From assembly GCA_937925895.1 (NCBI GenBank), contig CALANC010000414.1, positions 1-9,015 on the forward strand: a stretch of 9,015 nt of DNA, written 5' to 3'. The position numbers and the translations under genes are program-made. This stretch comes from an uncultured Desulfobacterales bacterium (GTDB lineage Bacteria; Desulfobacterota; Desulfobacteria; Desulfobacterales; UBA11574). Below, one piece after another: positions 1 to 5,123 of the stretch (the first letter of the stretch is position 1; each line of letters begins with the position of its first letter). The notes under the pieces are model-generated. The model was given only the letters and a program-made list of their open reading frames with translations, had not been told where the DNA came from and made no database searches.

Positions 1-855
1 GAATTGCGACTTGAAGAAATAAATAAAAGCATGTCAACCTATCTTAAAGACAGCGAAATTAGTCGGTTTAACACATTCAACCGCATTGACGAAAAAATTT
101 TTATTTCAGATGATTTTTATAACGTTTTAACCGTAGCTAAACATCTTTACACGCTGACCAAAGGCGCCTGGGACGGCACCATCAAGCCGCTTGTCAACCT
201 TTGGGGCTTCGGCAATTCCGAAAGCACAAATAGAATCCCGGAACAACAAGAAATCAACGCCATGATGAAACATATCGGCTTCAATCATATCGACATTTCA
301 ACCCATCGGTATCTTATCAAAAGAAAAATTCCCCTATCCCTGGATCTCGCATCAATTGCAAAAGGATATGCCGTAGATCAAATCGCAATGCTTATTAGAA
401 AAAACAAAATAACAAATTTTCTGTTAGAGATAGGAGGCGAGGGTTTTGCTTCGGGAATCAGGAAAGACGGGAAGCAGTGGAGAGTCGGTATTAATGTACC
501 CAAAAAGGATGCGAACCTTAATCAGGTATACAAAGTCTTCACATTACAAAACAAAGCTTTTGCAACAAGTGGAGACTACAGGATTTTTTTTGAACTTGGA
601 GGAAAACGTTTCTCCCACATATTGGACCCTAGAAATGGATATCCCGTCACAAACGGCGTGGTAAGTGTTTCGATTCTGACGGATACGTGCACATTTGCCG
701 ACGGACTGGCAACAGCTGTTATGGTGTTAGGTCCGGATAAAGGCCTCGAATTGGTCAACAGGATCGACAACACGGAATGCCTGATTGTGGTTCAAAAAGA
801 TGACGGCACCCTTATTGATTTTTATTCGCAAGGGCTGACTCAGAAACTCTCCTGA
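1..855 (+). CDS. apbE: FAD:protein FMN transferase (ApbE family), 5'-truncated by window edge
   Basis: ApbE enzymes transfer FMN from FAD to a Thr/Ser of target flavoproteins such as RnfG/RnfD or NqrB/NqrC, usually on the outer face of the membrane. The visible part shows the family motifs in order: MSTYLKDSEISRFN near the start of the readable part, DGTIKPLVNLWGFG, SLDLASIAKGYAVD, LLEIGGEGFASG, ATSGDYR, FSHILDPRNGYPV and TFADGLATAVMVLG, where the conserved Asp/Ala/Thr segment helps bind Mg-FAD. The frame is open at base 1 and the MSTY motif lies only about a dozen codons in, so roughly 50-70 N-terminal residues are missing, including any lipoprotein signal peptide. The Leu (TTG) codon at 4 should not be taken as the start. 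The gene ends 15 bases before the convergent ferritin-like gene. No Rnf or Nqr partner is in view. Family assignment is firm; the target is unknown. Confidence 0.93.
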   Translation, partial: ELRLEEINKSMSTYLKDSEISRFNTFNRIDEKIFISDDFYNVLTVAKHLYTLTKGAWDGTIKPLVNLWGFGNSESTNRIPEQQEINAMMKHIGFNHIDISTHRYLIKRKIPLSLDLASIAKGYAVDQIAMLIRKNKITNFLLEIGGEGFASGIRKDGKQWRVGINVPKKDANLNQVYKVFTLQNKAFATSGDYRIFFELGGKRFSHILDPRNGYPVTNGVVSVSILTDTCTFADGLATAVMVLGPDKGLELVNRIDNTECLIVVQKDDGTLIDFYSQGLTQKLS

Positions 856-870
856 TTATGTGCAGCAAGT

Positions 871-1347
871 CTATTTTTTTAAGGCAAGCAGCTCATTGCT
901 CAAGAGGGTGATATGACTCATTTCTTCTTCGATGATGATGTCGATTTTTTCCCCGCCAAGGCGCTCAGGAACCGCATTTTTCAGCCCCAGATAAAAGATT
1001 ATTGAATCTTTTTCCGCGACAATGGCTGCCTTGAGGATTTCTTCCATGGATGAGATATCGATCTTTTTCTCAAAGAAAACACGGGTATCGGCAAGGGCTC
1101 GGATATAAAGCCCTACTTCGTTCTCTGGATCGAATACCGTGGCTTCTCTTTCCTGCTGCGACAATTCGCTTCTTATTGATGCGAACAATTTTTCGTGATG
1201 TTGTTCCATCTCAGCAAGCTTCAAAAGGAATTCTTTTTCCTGGGACTTGGCAACATTTTCTGCAGCGCTTTTGTAAAACTTATAGCCGTTCCTTTCGATC
1301 TGTTCAGCCATCTTTAATATTTCATTCGCATTGAAATCATAAGACAT
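871..1347 (-). CDS. Rubrerythrin/ferritin-like diiron protein
   Basis: This 158-residue, mostly helical protein has the four-helix ferritin-like layout with a carboxylate/His diiron site. Candidate ligands are Glu18 (AEQIERNGYKFY), Glu48 and His51 (EMEQHH, an ExxH), Glu112 (AIVAEKDSIIFY), and Glu142 with His145 (EEEMSHITLL, the second ExxH). It lacks the C-terminal rubredoxin-like Cys4 domain of classical rubrerythrin, so it belongs to the short 'ferritin family protein' group. In anaerobes these proteins are linked to peroxide reduction or iron handling. The ATG at 1347 is supported by GGAAGG eight bases upstream. It starts 16 bases after the stop of the FlxA-like gene and is probably the last gene of that operon, so it may protect or service the Fe-S-rich module; this is inference. 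Enzyme activity cannot be told from sequence. Confidence 0.85.
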   Translation of the reverse strand: MSYDFNANEILKMAEQIERNGYKFYKSAAENVAKSQEKEFLLKLAEMEQHHEKLFASIRSELSQQEREATVFDPENEVGLYIRALADTRVFFEKKIDISSMEEILKAAIVAEKDSIIFYLGLKNAVPERLGGEKIDIIIEEEMSHITLLSNELLALKK

Positions 1348-1363
1348 TTTTCAAACCTTCCTT

Positions 1364-2209
1364 TTAGTATTCTTTGGGCATATTATTCAACTGACCCAGC
1401 GTAAACACAGGACCGTCTTTACAAACATATTCCTTGCCGATATTGCACCTGCCGCATATGCCAATTCCGCACTTCATACGCATTTCAAGCGACATAATAA
1501 TGTGGTCATGATCATATTGCAACTTGTCCAAAACCGGCTGGGTAAATTTAATCATGATCGGTGGACCGCAGACGATGGCATAGGTGTTCTCATCCCCTGC
1601 CGGTGCCTTCTGGTCCGTAATGGTCGGTACGAAACCGATATTGTATTTCCAGTCGGGATCATCGGTTGCATCCACCGTAATATGCATGTTGATGTCATCC
1701 CGCTTTTCCCAGGCTGACAGCTCGTCTCCATACAAGAGCATTCCCGGAGTCCTCGCCCCGTATATGACATGGATGTCTTTAAATTTGGACCGGTTTGCTG
1801 GATCCAGCATATACACGATAGAAGACCGAAGTGTGGTAAACGCAAAGCCACCGCCAATGATCACGACATTCTTGTTTTCCATAAGGTCCCAAGGATACCA
1901 GTTCCCAAATGGGCCACGGACACCCATAATATCTCCGACTTTCATATTGTGTAAATGGGTCGTCACGAGCCCTACTTTATTAACGGTAAACGCCAAAAAA
2001 CCTTTTTCCGTGGGAGAGGATGCAATCCCGATGGGAATTTCGCCCTTTCCGGCAATTGAAAGCTCGGCAAACTGACCTGCTTGAAATGAGAAATTTTCCT
2101 CGTCAGCCGGGTTTAAAAATACGAGTTTAAATGTCTTGAGATTTTTGTCTTCGGTTTCGGTAATTATGTCGTCGATGCGAACCGGATAGGGTAAATAGGG
2201 ATTCTGCAC
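1364..2209 (-). CDS. FAD/NAD(P)-binding, [2Fe-2S] oxidoreductase subunit (FlxA / AsrB / sulfhydrogenase-gamma-like)
   Basis: This ferredoxin-NADP reductase-fold flavoprotein probably exchanges electrons between NAD(P)H and the Fe-S partners encoded upstream. Residues 1-100 form the FAD-binding barrel (AGQFAELS, then IPIGIASSP as the flavin loop). Residues 113-240 form the nucleotide-binding domain, with VVIIGGGFAFTTLRS as dinucleotide loop and IVCGPPIMI as the late NAD(P) motif. The C-terminus carries four Cys spaced CxxxxCxxCx7C (MKCGIGICGRC, then YVC), typical of the [2Fe-2S] site of PyrK, AsrB and hydrogenase gamma subunits. GTG at 2209 is preferred: GGAG lies 7 bases upstream of it but only 4 bases from the in-frame TTG at 2212. 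It follows the FlxB-like gene after 14 bases. The order next to an AsrA-like gene also fits anaerobic sulfite reductase, but no AsrC gene is present, and the MvhD-like gene in the operon favours FlxA. Confidence 0.88.
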   Translation of the reverse strand: MQNPYLPYPVRIDDIITETEDKNLKTFKLVFLNPADEENFSFQAGQFAELSIAGKGEIPIGIASSPTEKGFLAFTVNKVGLVTTHLHNMKVGDIMGVRGPFGNWYPWDLMENKNVVIIGGGFAFTTLRSSIVYMLDPANRSKFKDIHVIYGARTPGMLLYGDELSAWEKRDDINMHITVDATDDPDWKYNIGFVPTITDQKAPAGDENTYAIVCGPPIMIKFTQPVLDKLQYDHDHIIMSLEMRMKCGIGICGRCNIGKEYVCKDGPVFTLGQLNNMPKEY

Positions 2210-2223
2210 CAAACGTCTCCTTT

Positions 2224-3285
2224 CTATATAGATTTCTGAGCAGGTTCAAAATTGTTCATTGCTTCGCACAATTTCCGGATATCAATATTGACTGGACAAA
2301 AACGAATACATCGACCACAACCCACACATTGTATCCCTTTTTCGTATTTATCTACATAATATTTTAGTTTATGCATGAACCGCTGTCTCAGTCGTTTTGT
2401 TTTGTTGTCTCTCGGGTTGTGTCCCGATCCATGATAAGTGAACAAAGGATACATACAACTATCCCAATTTCGCATTCGCACACCAGCAGTTTTACTGACC
2501 TCGTCCTGAATATCAAAGCACCAGCAAGTGGGACAGACATAGGTGCAGGTCCCACAGTTGATACAGGAAAAAGCAAATTCTTCCCAGAACGATGCATCAA
2601 AAAGATCGGTCGTTCTTTTCTCTCTTAATTTATCGGTATTGACCCGGGTGGTGATCCTTGCTTCGGCAGCTTGTTTAAGATTCTCGATCTCCCCGGCGGC
2701 ATTATCAGAGCCGGCTTCCTCTTCCCAGCCGGCGAGCTTGAAAAGATTTTCTCCCTTTGGGGTGATTATCTTCGCCACATAATAATCTCCTGTGTCCACA
2801 AGGAGAACATCCGATCCCGCTTCATGAAACGGCCCACTGCCAGCCGTGGTGCAGAAACATGTGCTGCAGGGCGTATTGCATGCAAGACCCACAAACGTAG
2901 TGGCTTCATAGGCTCTCACCCAATAAGGATCCTTGTACTCCAGGGTATCGAAATTATGTTGAACCAACAAAAACGCTTTGGCATCACACGGCCTTATCCC
3001 GATGACAACTCGGGGTGAATTGTCTGCCACAATTTCTTTTAAGATATGCGAATCTTTCTTGCTGTCATCCAAAGAATATTCAAACATCAACTCAGATTGG
3101 GGATAAACAATCGATTTCGGTGAAAGCCGAGTATTTAACATGGTAGGATCCGGCGTCTCGCCCACATGGAGAGCTTGAAAGTCATGGAAATTATTATCTT
3201 TAACCGGACCAAACAATCGATAGGAGGTTTGTAAACGCTCTATTCCTCCGGCAAATAATTTTTTATCAATTTTTACACACTTCAT
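2224..3285 (-). CDS. [4Fe-4S] dicluster electron-transfer subunit (FlxB / AsrA / sulfhydrogenase-beta-like)
   Basis: This cytoplasmic Fe-S protein of about 353 residues is the usual partner of the FAD/NAD(P) subunit encoded just downstream. Two ferredoxin-type motifs sit in the C-terminal half: CINCGTCTYVCP (Cys241, 244, 247, 251) and CVGCGRCIRFCP (Cys320, 323, 326, 330). The N-terminal half has VVIGIRPCDAKAF (near 94-106) and the Cys-rich ACNTPCSTCFC (near 135-145), both characteristic of the AsrA / HydB (Pyrococcus sulfhydrogenase beta) family. These suggest additional metal ligands beyond the two cubanes. The ATG at 3285 is chosen over the in-frame TTG at 3294, because a short AGGA lies 12 bases before the ATG and only 3 bases from the TTG; either is possible. 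An unusual 115-base gap separates it from the gene upstream, whereas the other operon junctions are 14-16 bases or overlap. Confidence 0.87.
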   Translation of the reverse strand: MKCVKIDKKLFAGGIERLQTSYRLFGPVKDNNFHDFQALHVGETPDPTMLNTRLSPKSIVYPQSELMFEYSLDDSKKDSHILKEIVADNSPRVVIGIRPCDAKAFLLVQHNFDTLEYKDPYWVRAYEATTFVGLACNTPCSTCFCTTAGSGPFHEAGSDVLLVDTGDYYVAKIITPKGENLFKLAGWEEEAGSDNAAGEIENLKQAAEARITTRVNTDKLREKRTTDLFDASFWEEFAFSCINCGTCTYVCPTCWCFDIQDEVSKTAGVRMRNWDSCMYPLFTYHGSGHNPRDNKTKRLRQRFMHKLKYYVDKYEKGIQCVGCGRCIRFCPVNIDIRKLCEAMNNFEPAQKSI

Positions 3286-3400
3286 GGTATTCAACGTTCC
3301 TATCTAGTGTCGATCCACAATTGTAAAATGGATACGGAGTGTTTCCTATTCATAGCGGAGAACACAGATCCGGGCAAAAAGGGCCATTTATGGATGGAAA

Positions 3401-4348
3401 CTATCTAATCATATCGTCTGGATCATCGGGACTGTAGGTCCTCAGTGGTGCACGTTTTTCCACGTCCATTCCCGTCTCCCAGTCAAACAACTCCAGGCAA
3501 TCCTTTTCAAGCTTTTTGGTCAAGACTCTTACCTTTATGCCCATGGGACAGGCGCGTTCACAAGCACCGCAATCGGTACACCTCCCGGCACAATGAAAGG
3601 CCCTTAAAAAATGAAATGTCTCTATGTCTGTCGGATCTTGGCTTTTACCGACCCACTGAGGTCGGGAAGCATCCACAAAGCATGTCGGACAATAGCACAA
3701 AGGACAGGCATTTCTGCAAGCGTAGCAACGAATACAGCTCGACAGAAGGTCGTTGAAGTAATCTCTTTTCTCTTCAGGCGATATACCTTCTATTCGGCGA
3801 ATATCCTCATATCGATCGACATCCTTTTGTTCAACAACAAGATCGGCAACCAATTCATCGTACACAACCGGATTGCGGTGGATGCATATGGTGCAATTCT
3901 CCTGCAGCACTTCGGCCTTACTCCATATCTGTTCAACACCCCCACCTGTTACCACGATTCTGCTTTCGTCCTCGACCACTTCCTCTATTTCTGATGGAAA
4001 CAAGGCTTCAATTGCGTGTCGATCAATCATGCCCTTGCAGGGAACACCGATAATAAAGAGCTGTTCTCTTTTAATTTTATTTTCAATGATGTGGTTAACG
4101 ATGTTTCGTGAATCGCATCCTTTTGCGACAATACCGATTTTTTCTTTGCGGTTGGTGAGATAGTTGGCCAAGTTAATTCCGCAATTACTGTCCCACACCA
4201 GTTTTTTTACATCCTCAGGACGTTTAATAAGACAGGGTTCATTCATCAGCGGCAGAGTTCCCCGGCGGAAACCGATAACCATATCGACTGTTCCTTCTTT
4301 TAAAAATCCTTCGGCAATTTGTCTGATTTTGTCAATGTATGTCAACAT
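3401..4348 (-). CDS. FrhB-like iron-sulfur protein with two [4Fe-4S] motifs (FlxC-like)
   Basis: This 315-residue protein has an N-terminal domain (about 1-165) resembling the coenzyme F420 hydrogenase/formate dehydrogenase beta-subunit family: VDMVIGFRRG, DSNCGINLANYL, IGIVAKGCDSRNIV, IIGVPCKGMID and an NCTICIHRNP Cys pair. A ferredoxin-like C-terminal part follows, with CIRCYACRNACP (Cys205, 208, 211, 215) and CTDCGACERACP (Cys257, 260, 263, 267). Directly after the first motif comes CPLCYCPTC, giving extra Cys at 218, 220 and 223. The role inferred from context is to relay electrons between the AsrA/AsrB-like pair and the MvhD-like subunit. It begins inside the 3' end of the mvhD-like gene (17-base overlap, 4332-4348), which implies translational coupling. 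An AGG nine bases upstream is a modest ribosome-binding site. 'FlxC-like' rests on domain order and neighbours and is less certain than the fold. Confidence 0.82.
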   Translation of the reverse strand: MLTYIDKIRQIAEGFLKEGTVDMVIGFRRGTLPLMNEPCLIKRPEDVKKLVWDSNCGINLANYLTNRKEKIGIVAKGCDSRNIVNHIIENKIKREQLFIIGVPCKGMIDRHAIEALFPSEIEEVVEDESRIVVTGGGVEQIWSKAEVLQENCTICIHRNPVVYDELVADLVVEQKDVDRYEDIRRIEGISPEEKRDYFNDLLSSCIRCYACRNACPLCYCPTCFVDASRPQWVGKSQDPTDIETFHFLRAFHCAGRCTDCGACERACPMGIKVRVLTKKLEKDCLELFDWETGMDVEKRAPLRTYSPDDPDDMIR

Positions 4349-4796
4349 GCTCGGTCGCCTTATCTTTGATATCGGTCAGCGGAGTTTTAACCATGCTTTT
4401 GCGGGGTCCCAGGGCTTTGATTGCCGAAGTCACTTCATTGACAACTTCAACAAATTTGGTCGATTCCGCAGAGGAAATCCACGAAAAATGGAGTCGACCT
4501 GGCTCTAAACCCATATATTCGATCAGGTTCTTAAAGAGCACAAATCTTCTGCGGGCATAATAATTACCTTCCAGGTAATGGCAGTCGCCTGGATGTCACC
4601 CGGACATCCAGATCCCGTCTGCCCCTTCCCTTAAAGCGGTTAAGATAAACATGGGGTTTATCAGACCGGTGCAGGGAATTCTGATGACCCTGATATTCGG
4701 CGGATATTCCATTCTGCCGATTCCGGCCAGGTCAGCGGCTCCGTAGCTGCACCAGTTACACAAAAAACTTACGATTTTTGGTTCCCAACTCGTCAT
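4332..4796 (-). CDS. MvhD/FlxD-type [2Fe-2S] electron-transfer subunit, selenoprotein (Sec67 encoded by TGA)
   Basis: MvhD (methyl-viologen-reducing hydrogenase delta subunit) proteins carry a [2Fe-2S] cluster and hand electrons to HdrA. Residues 1-66 match the family: [18 protein letters not shown] (Cys13, Cys16), [11 protein letters not shown] (Cys42), then [13 protein letters not shown]. The next codon is TGA (4598-4596), where relatives have the Cys of GCHPGDCHY. Translation continues in the same frame as [17 protein letters not shown] (Cys72), then [16 protein letters not shown], the normal family C-terminus, to a stop at 4332. Reading TGA as selenocysteine gives a 154-residue protein of normal family length, and a SECIS-like hairpin follows. 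Selenocysteine is known in VhuD of methanogens and in related delta subunits of some Deltaproteobacteria. The ATG at 4796 is chosen because GGAGG (4812-4808) lies 11 bases upstream; the ATG at 4805 is too close, and upstream codons have no family match. A conventional caller would split or truncate this gene. Confidence 0.88.
4563..4598 (-). promoter_or_regulatory. Bacterial SECIS element with its Sec UGA codon
   Basis: On the minus strand the TGA (4598-4596) is followed after 22 bases by the apical loop of a perfect 6-bp hairpin: ATTACC, loop TGGAA, GGTAAT (4579-4563). The loop has G at its second position. A TGA-to-loop distance of 22 bases lies within the range reported for bacterial SECIS elements recognised by SelB. 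The hairpin lies inside the coding sequence, over the codons for HYLEGN, so it is both structure and coding. An alternative 6-bp hairpin, TCCAGG/CCTGGA (4593-4570), overlaps it but would put its loop only about 8 bases after the TGA, too close for SelB. The structure was identified by eye; folding energy was not computed. Confidence 0.75.
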
Positions 4797-4913
4797 GGTA
4801 AACATTTCCTCCGATGTTACTAGCAATTTGCCATTCGCAGGCTGGATCTGTAAAGACAATCGTTTTTTTGTCCACCTGGGTAAGTTGAAGTCTGTGGTAG
4901 CAAAAAAAAGATA

Positions 4914-4942
4914 GAAATAACGATATCAATCCAATTTGTCAA
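4914..4942 (-). promoter_or_regulatory. Candidate promoter of the mvhD-like operon
   Basis: On the minus strand a consensus -35 TTGACA (4942-4937) is followed after 17 bases by TATTTC (4919-4914) as a weak -10. Transcription would start near 4907 and give a leader of about 110 bases to the ATG at 4796. The -35 is perfect but the -10 matches only three of six consensus bases, so this is tentative. The -35 sits inside palindrome copy 1. Confidence 0.4.
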
Positions 4943-4945
4943 CAA
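4936..4945. promoter_or_regulatory. Operator-like palindrome, copy 1 (TTGTCAACAA)
   Basis: TTGTCAACAA reads as TTGT-CA-ACAA, a 4-2-4 palindrome. It is the exact reverse complement of the second copy at 4983-4992, with centres 47 bp apart. It overlaps the proposed -35 box of the minus-strand promoter. The TTGT...ACAA half-sites resemble the general TNGTNNNACNA form of GntR/FadR-subfamily operators, with a shorter centre. The regulator is unknown. Confidence 0.45.
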
Positions 4946-4980
4946 CCTATCTTAATTATCTTCACTAAACCCTGCTACAA

Positions 4981-4997
4981 TTTTGTTGACAACAAAA
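4981..4997. promoter_or_regulatory. Operator-like palindrome, copy 2 (extended 17 bp)
   Basis: TTTTGTTGACAACAAAA is a perfect 8-1-8 palindrome around the A at 4989. It contains the TTGTTGACAA word (4983-4992) that recurs reverse-complemented at 4936-4945. It covers the proposed -35 box of the plus-strand promoter, so a protein bound here would be expected to block RNA polymerase. No regulator gene lies in the window to assign to it. Confidence 0.5.
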
Positions 4998-5014
4998 AAC
5001 TTGTGCTGTACTTC
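4986..5014 (+). promoter_or_regulatory. Candidate promoter of the etfBA operon
   Basis: A consensus -35 TTGACA (4986-4991) lies inside palindrome copy 2. At 17 bases spacing stands TACTTC (5009-5014), similar to the TATTTC of the opposite promoter. Alternatively, TGTACT at 5007-5012, preceded by TG (5004-5005), could act as an extended -10 with a 15-base spacer. Either gives a start near 5019-5021, upstream of the terminator-like hairpin and about 100 bases ahead of etfB. Confidence 0.4.
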
Positions 5015-5032
5015 TCTTGTCAGAAAAAGCGT

Positions 5033-5059
5033 AATCCTTTTGTTTAAAAGGATTTTTTT
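5033..5059 (+). terminator. Intrinsic terminator-like hairpin in the etfB leader (possible attenuator)
   Basis: A perfect 9-bp stem, AATCCTTTT (5033-5041) with AAAAGGATT (5046-5054), closes a 4-base GTTT loop and runs into T residues to 5059. The stem has only two G-C pairs, so it is weak for a terminator. It lies 64 bases before etfB and after the putative promoter, with no complete gene upstream on this strand for it to terminate. That location suggests attenuation. A further 7-bp pairing, AAAAAGC (5024-5030) with GCTTTTT (5073-5079), could enclose it. It would compete with a small GCC-T7-GGC hairpin at 5062-5074. Confidence 0.5.
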
Positions 5060-5123
5060 ATGCCTTTTTTTGGCTTTTTGACGAATAAATACTCTCAACT
5101 CCTAATAAAGAAAGGCGCAGACA

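Larger units (their letters stand above)
4797..5123. other. Divergent intergenic control region between the mvhD-like and etfBA operons
   Basis: This 327-base region has no convincing gene. It is AT-rich, with several A and T runs. It holds two candidate promoters facing away from each other, a pair of operator-like palindromes overlapping their -35 boxes, and a terminator-like hairpin ahead of etfB; each is listed separately. The stretch 4797-4906, the likely leader of the minus operon, shows only the GGAGG ribosome-binding site for the mvhD-like gene and a T-run on the plus strand at 4863-4869. The in-frame upstream extension of the mvhD-like frame here (to 4859) lacks an ATG with a usable ribosome-binding site and family similarity, so it is taken as leader, not protein. 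Confidence 0.7.

Noticed and set aside
842..890. Bidirectional terminator between apbE and the ferritin-like gene
   Set aside because: A T-run is present at about 873-879 but I found no convincing stem in front of it on either strand.
1584..2075. Plus-strand open frame of 163 codons opposite the FlxA-like gene
   Set aside because: It is antisense to a clearly conserved gene, with no recognisable motif. Other long antisense frames at 2671-3018, 3611-3994 and 4164-4508 are rejected for the same reason.
1364..3285. Anaerobic sulfite reductase AsrAB
   Set aside because: The two subunits resemble AsrA/AsrB, but no AsrC gene (siroheme subunit) is present and the operon includes MvhD- and FrhB-like genes, which fits an Flx-type module better.
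4332..4541. A separate 69-codon protein starting at a GTG within the mvhD-like frame
   Set aside because: It is the C-terminal part of the selenoprotein. No ribosome-binding site precedes it and its N-terminus would lie inside the conserved domain.
4570..4593. TCCAGG/CCTGGA hairpin as the SECIS element
   Set aside because: Its loop would begin only about 8 bases after the TGA, too near for known bacterial SECIS spacing. The ATTACC/GGTAAT hairpin fits better.
4332..4796. mvhD-like pseudogene
   Set aside because: The only interruption is one TGA at a Cys position, followed by a suitable SECIS-like hairpin. There are no frameshifts and the downstream part is well conserved.
4596..4859. A separate 87-codon protein ending at the TGA
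   Set aside because: It stops in the middle of the conserved GxHPGDCHY motif, and the same frame continues with the rest of the family. Its first 21 codons have no usable start with a ribosome-binding site.
4868..4877. Third operator copy (TTGTCCACCT)
   Set aside because: Only one half-site matches the TTGT..ACAA word, which is expected by chance in AT-rich DNA.
5078..5108. A second plus-strand promoter (TTGACG with TAATAA) directly before etfB
   Set aside because: Spacing would be about 19 bases and the start would fall at or inside the etfB ribosome-binding site, leaving no usable leader.
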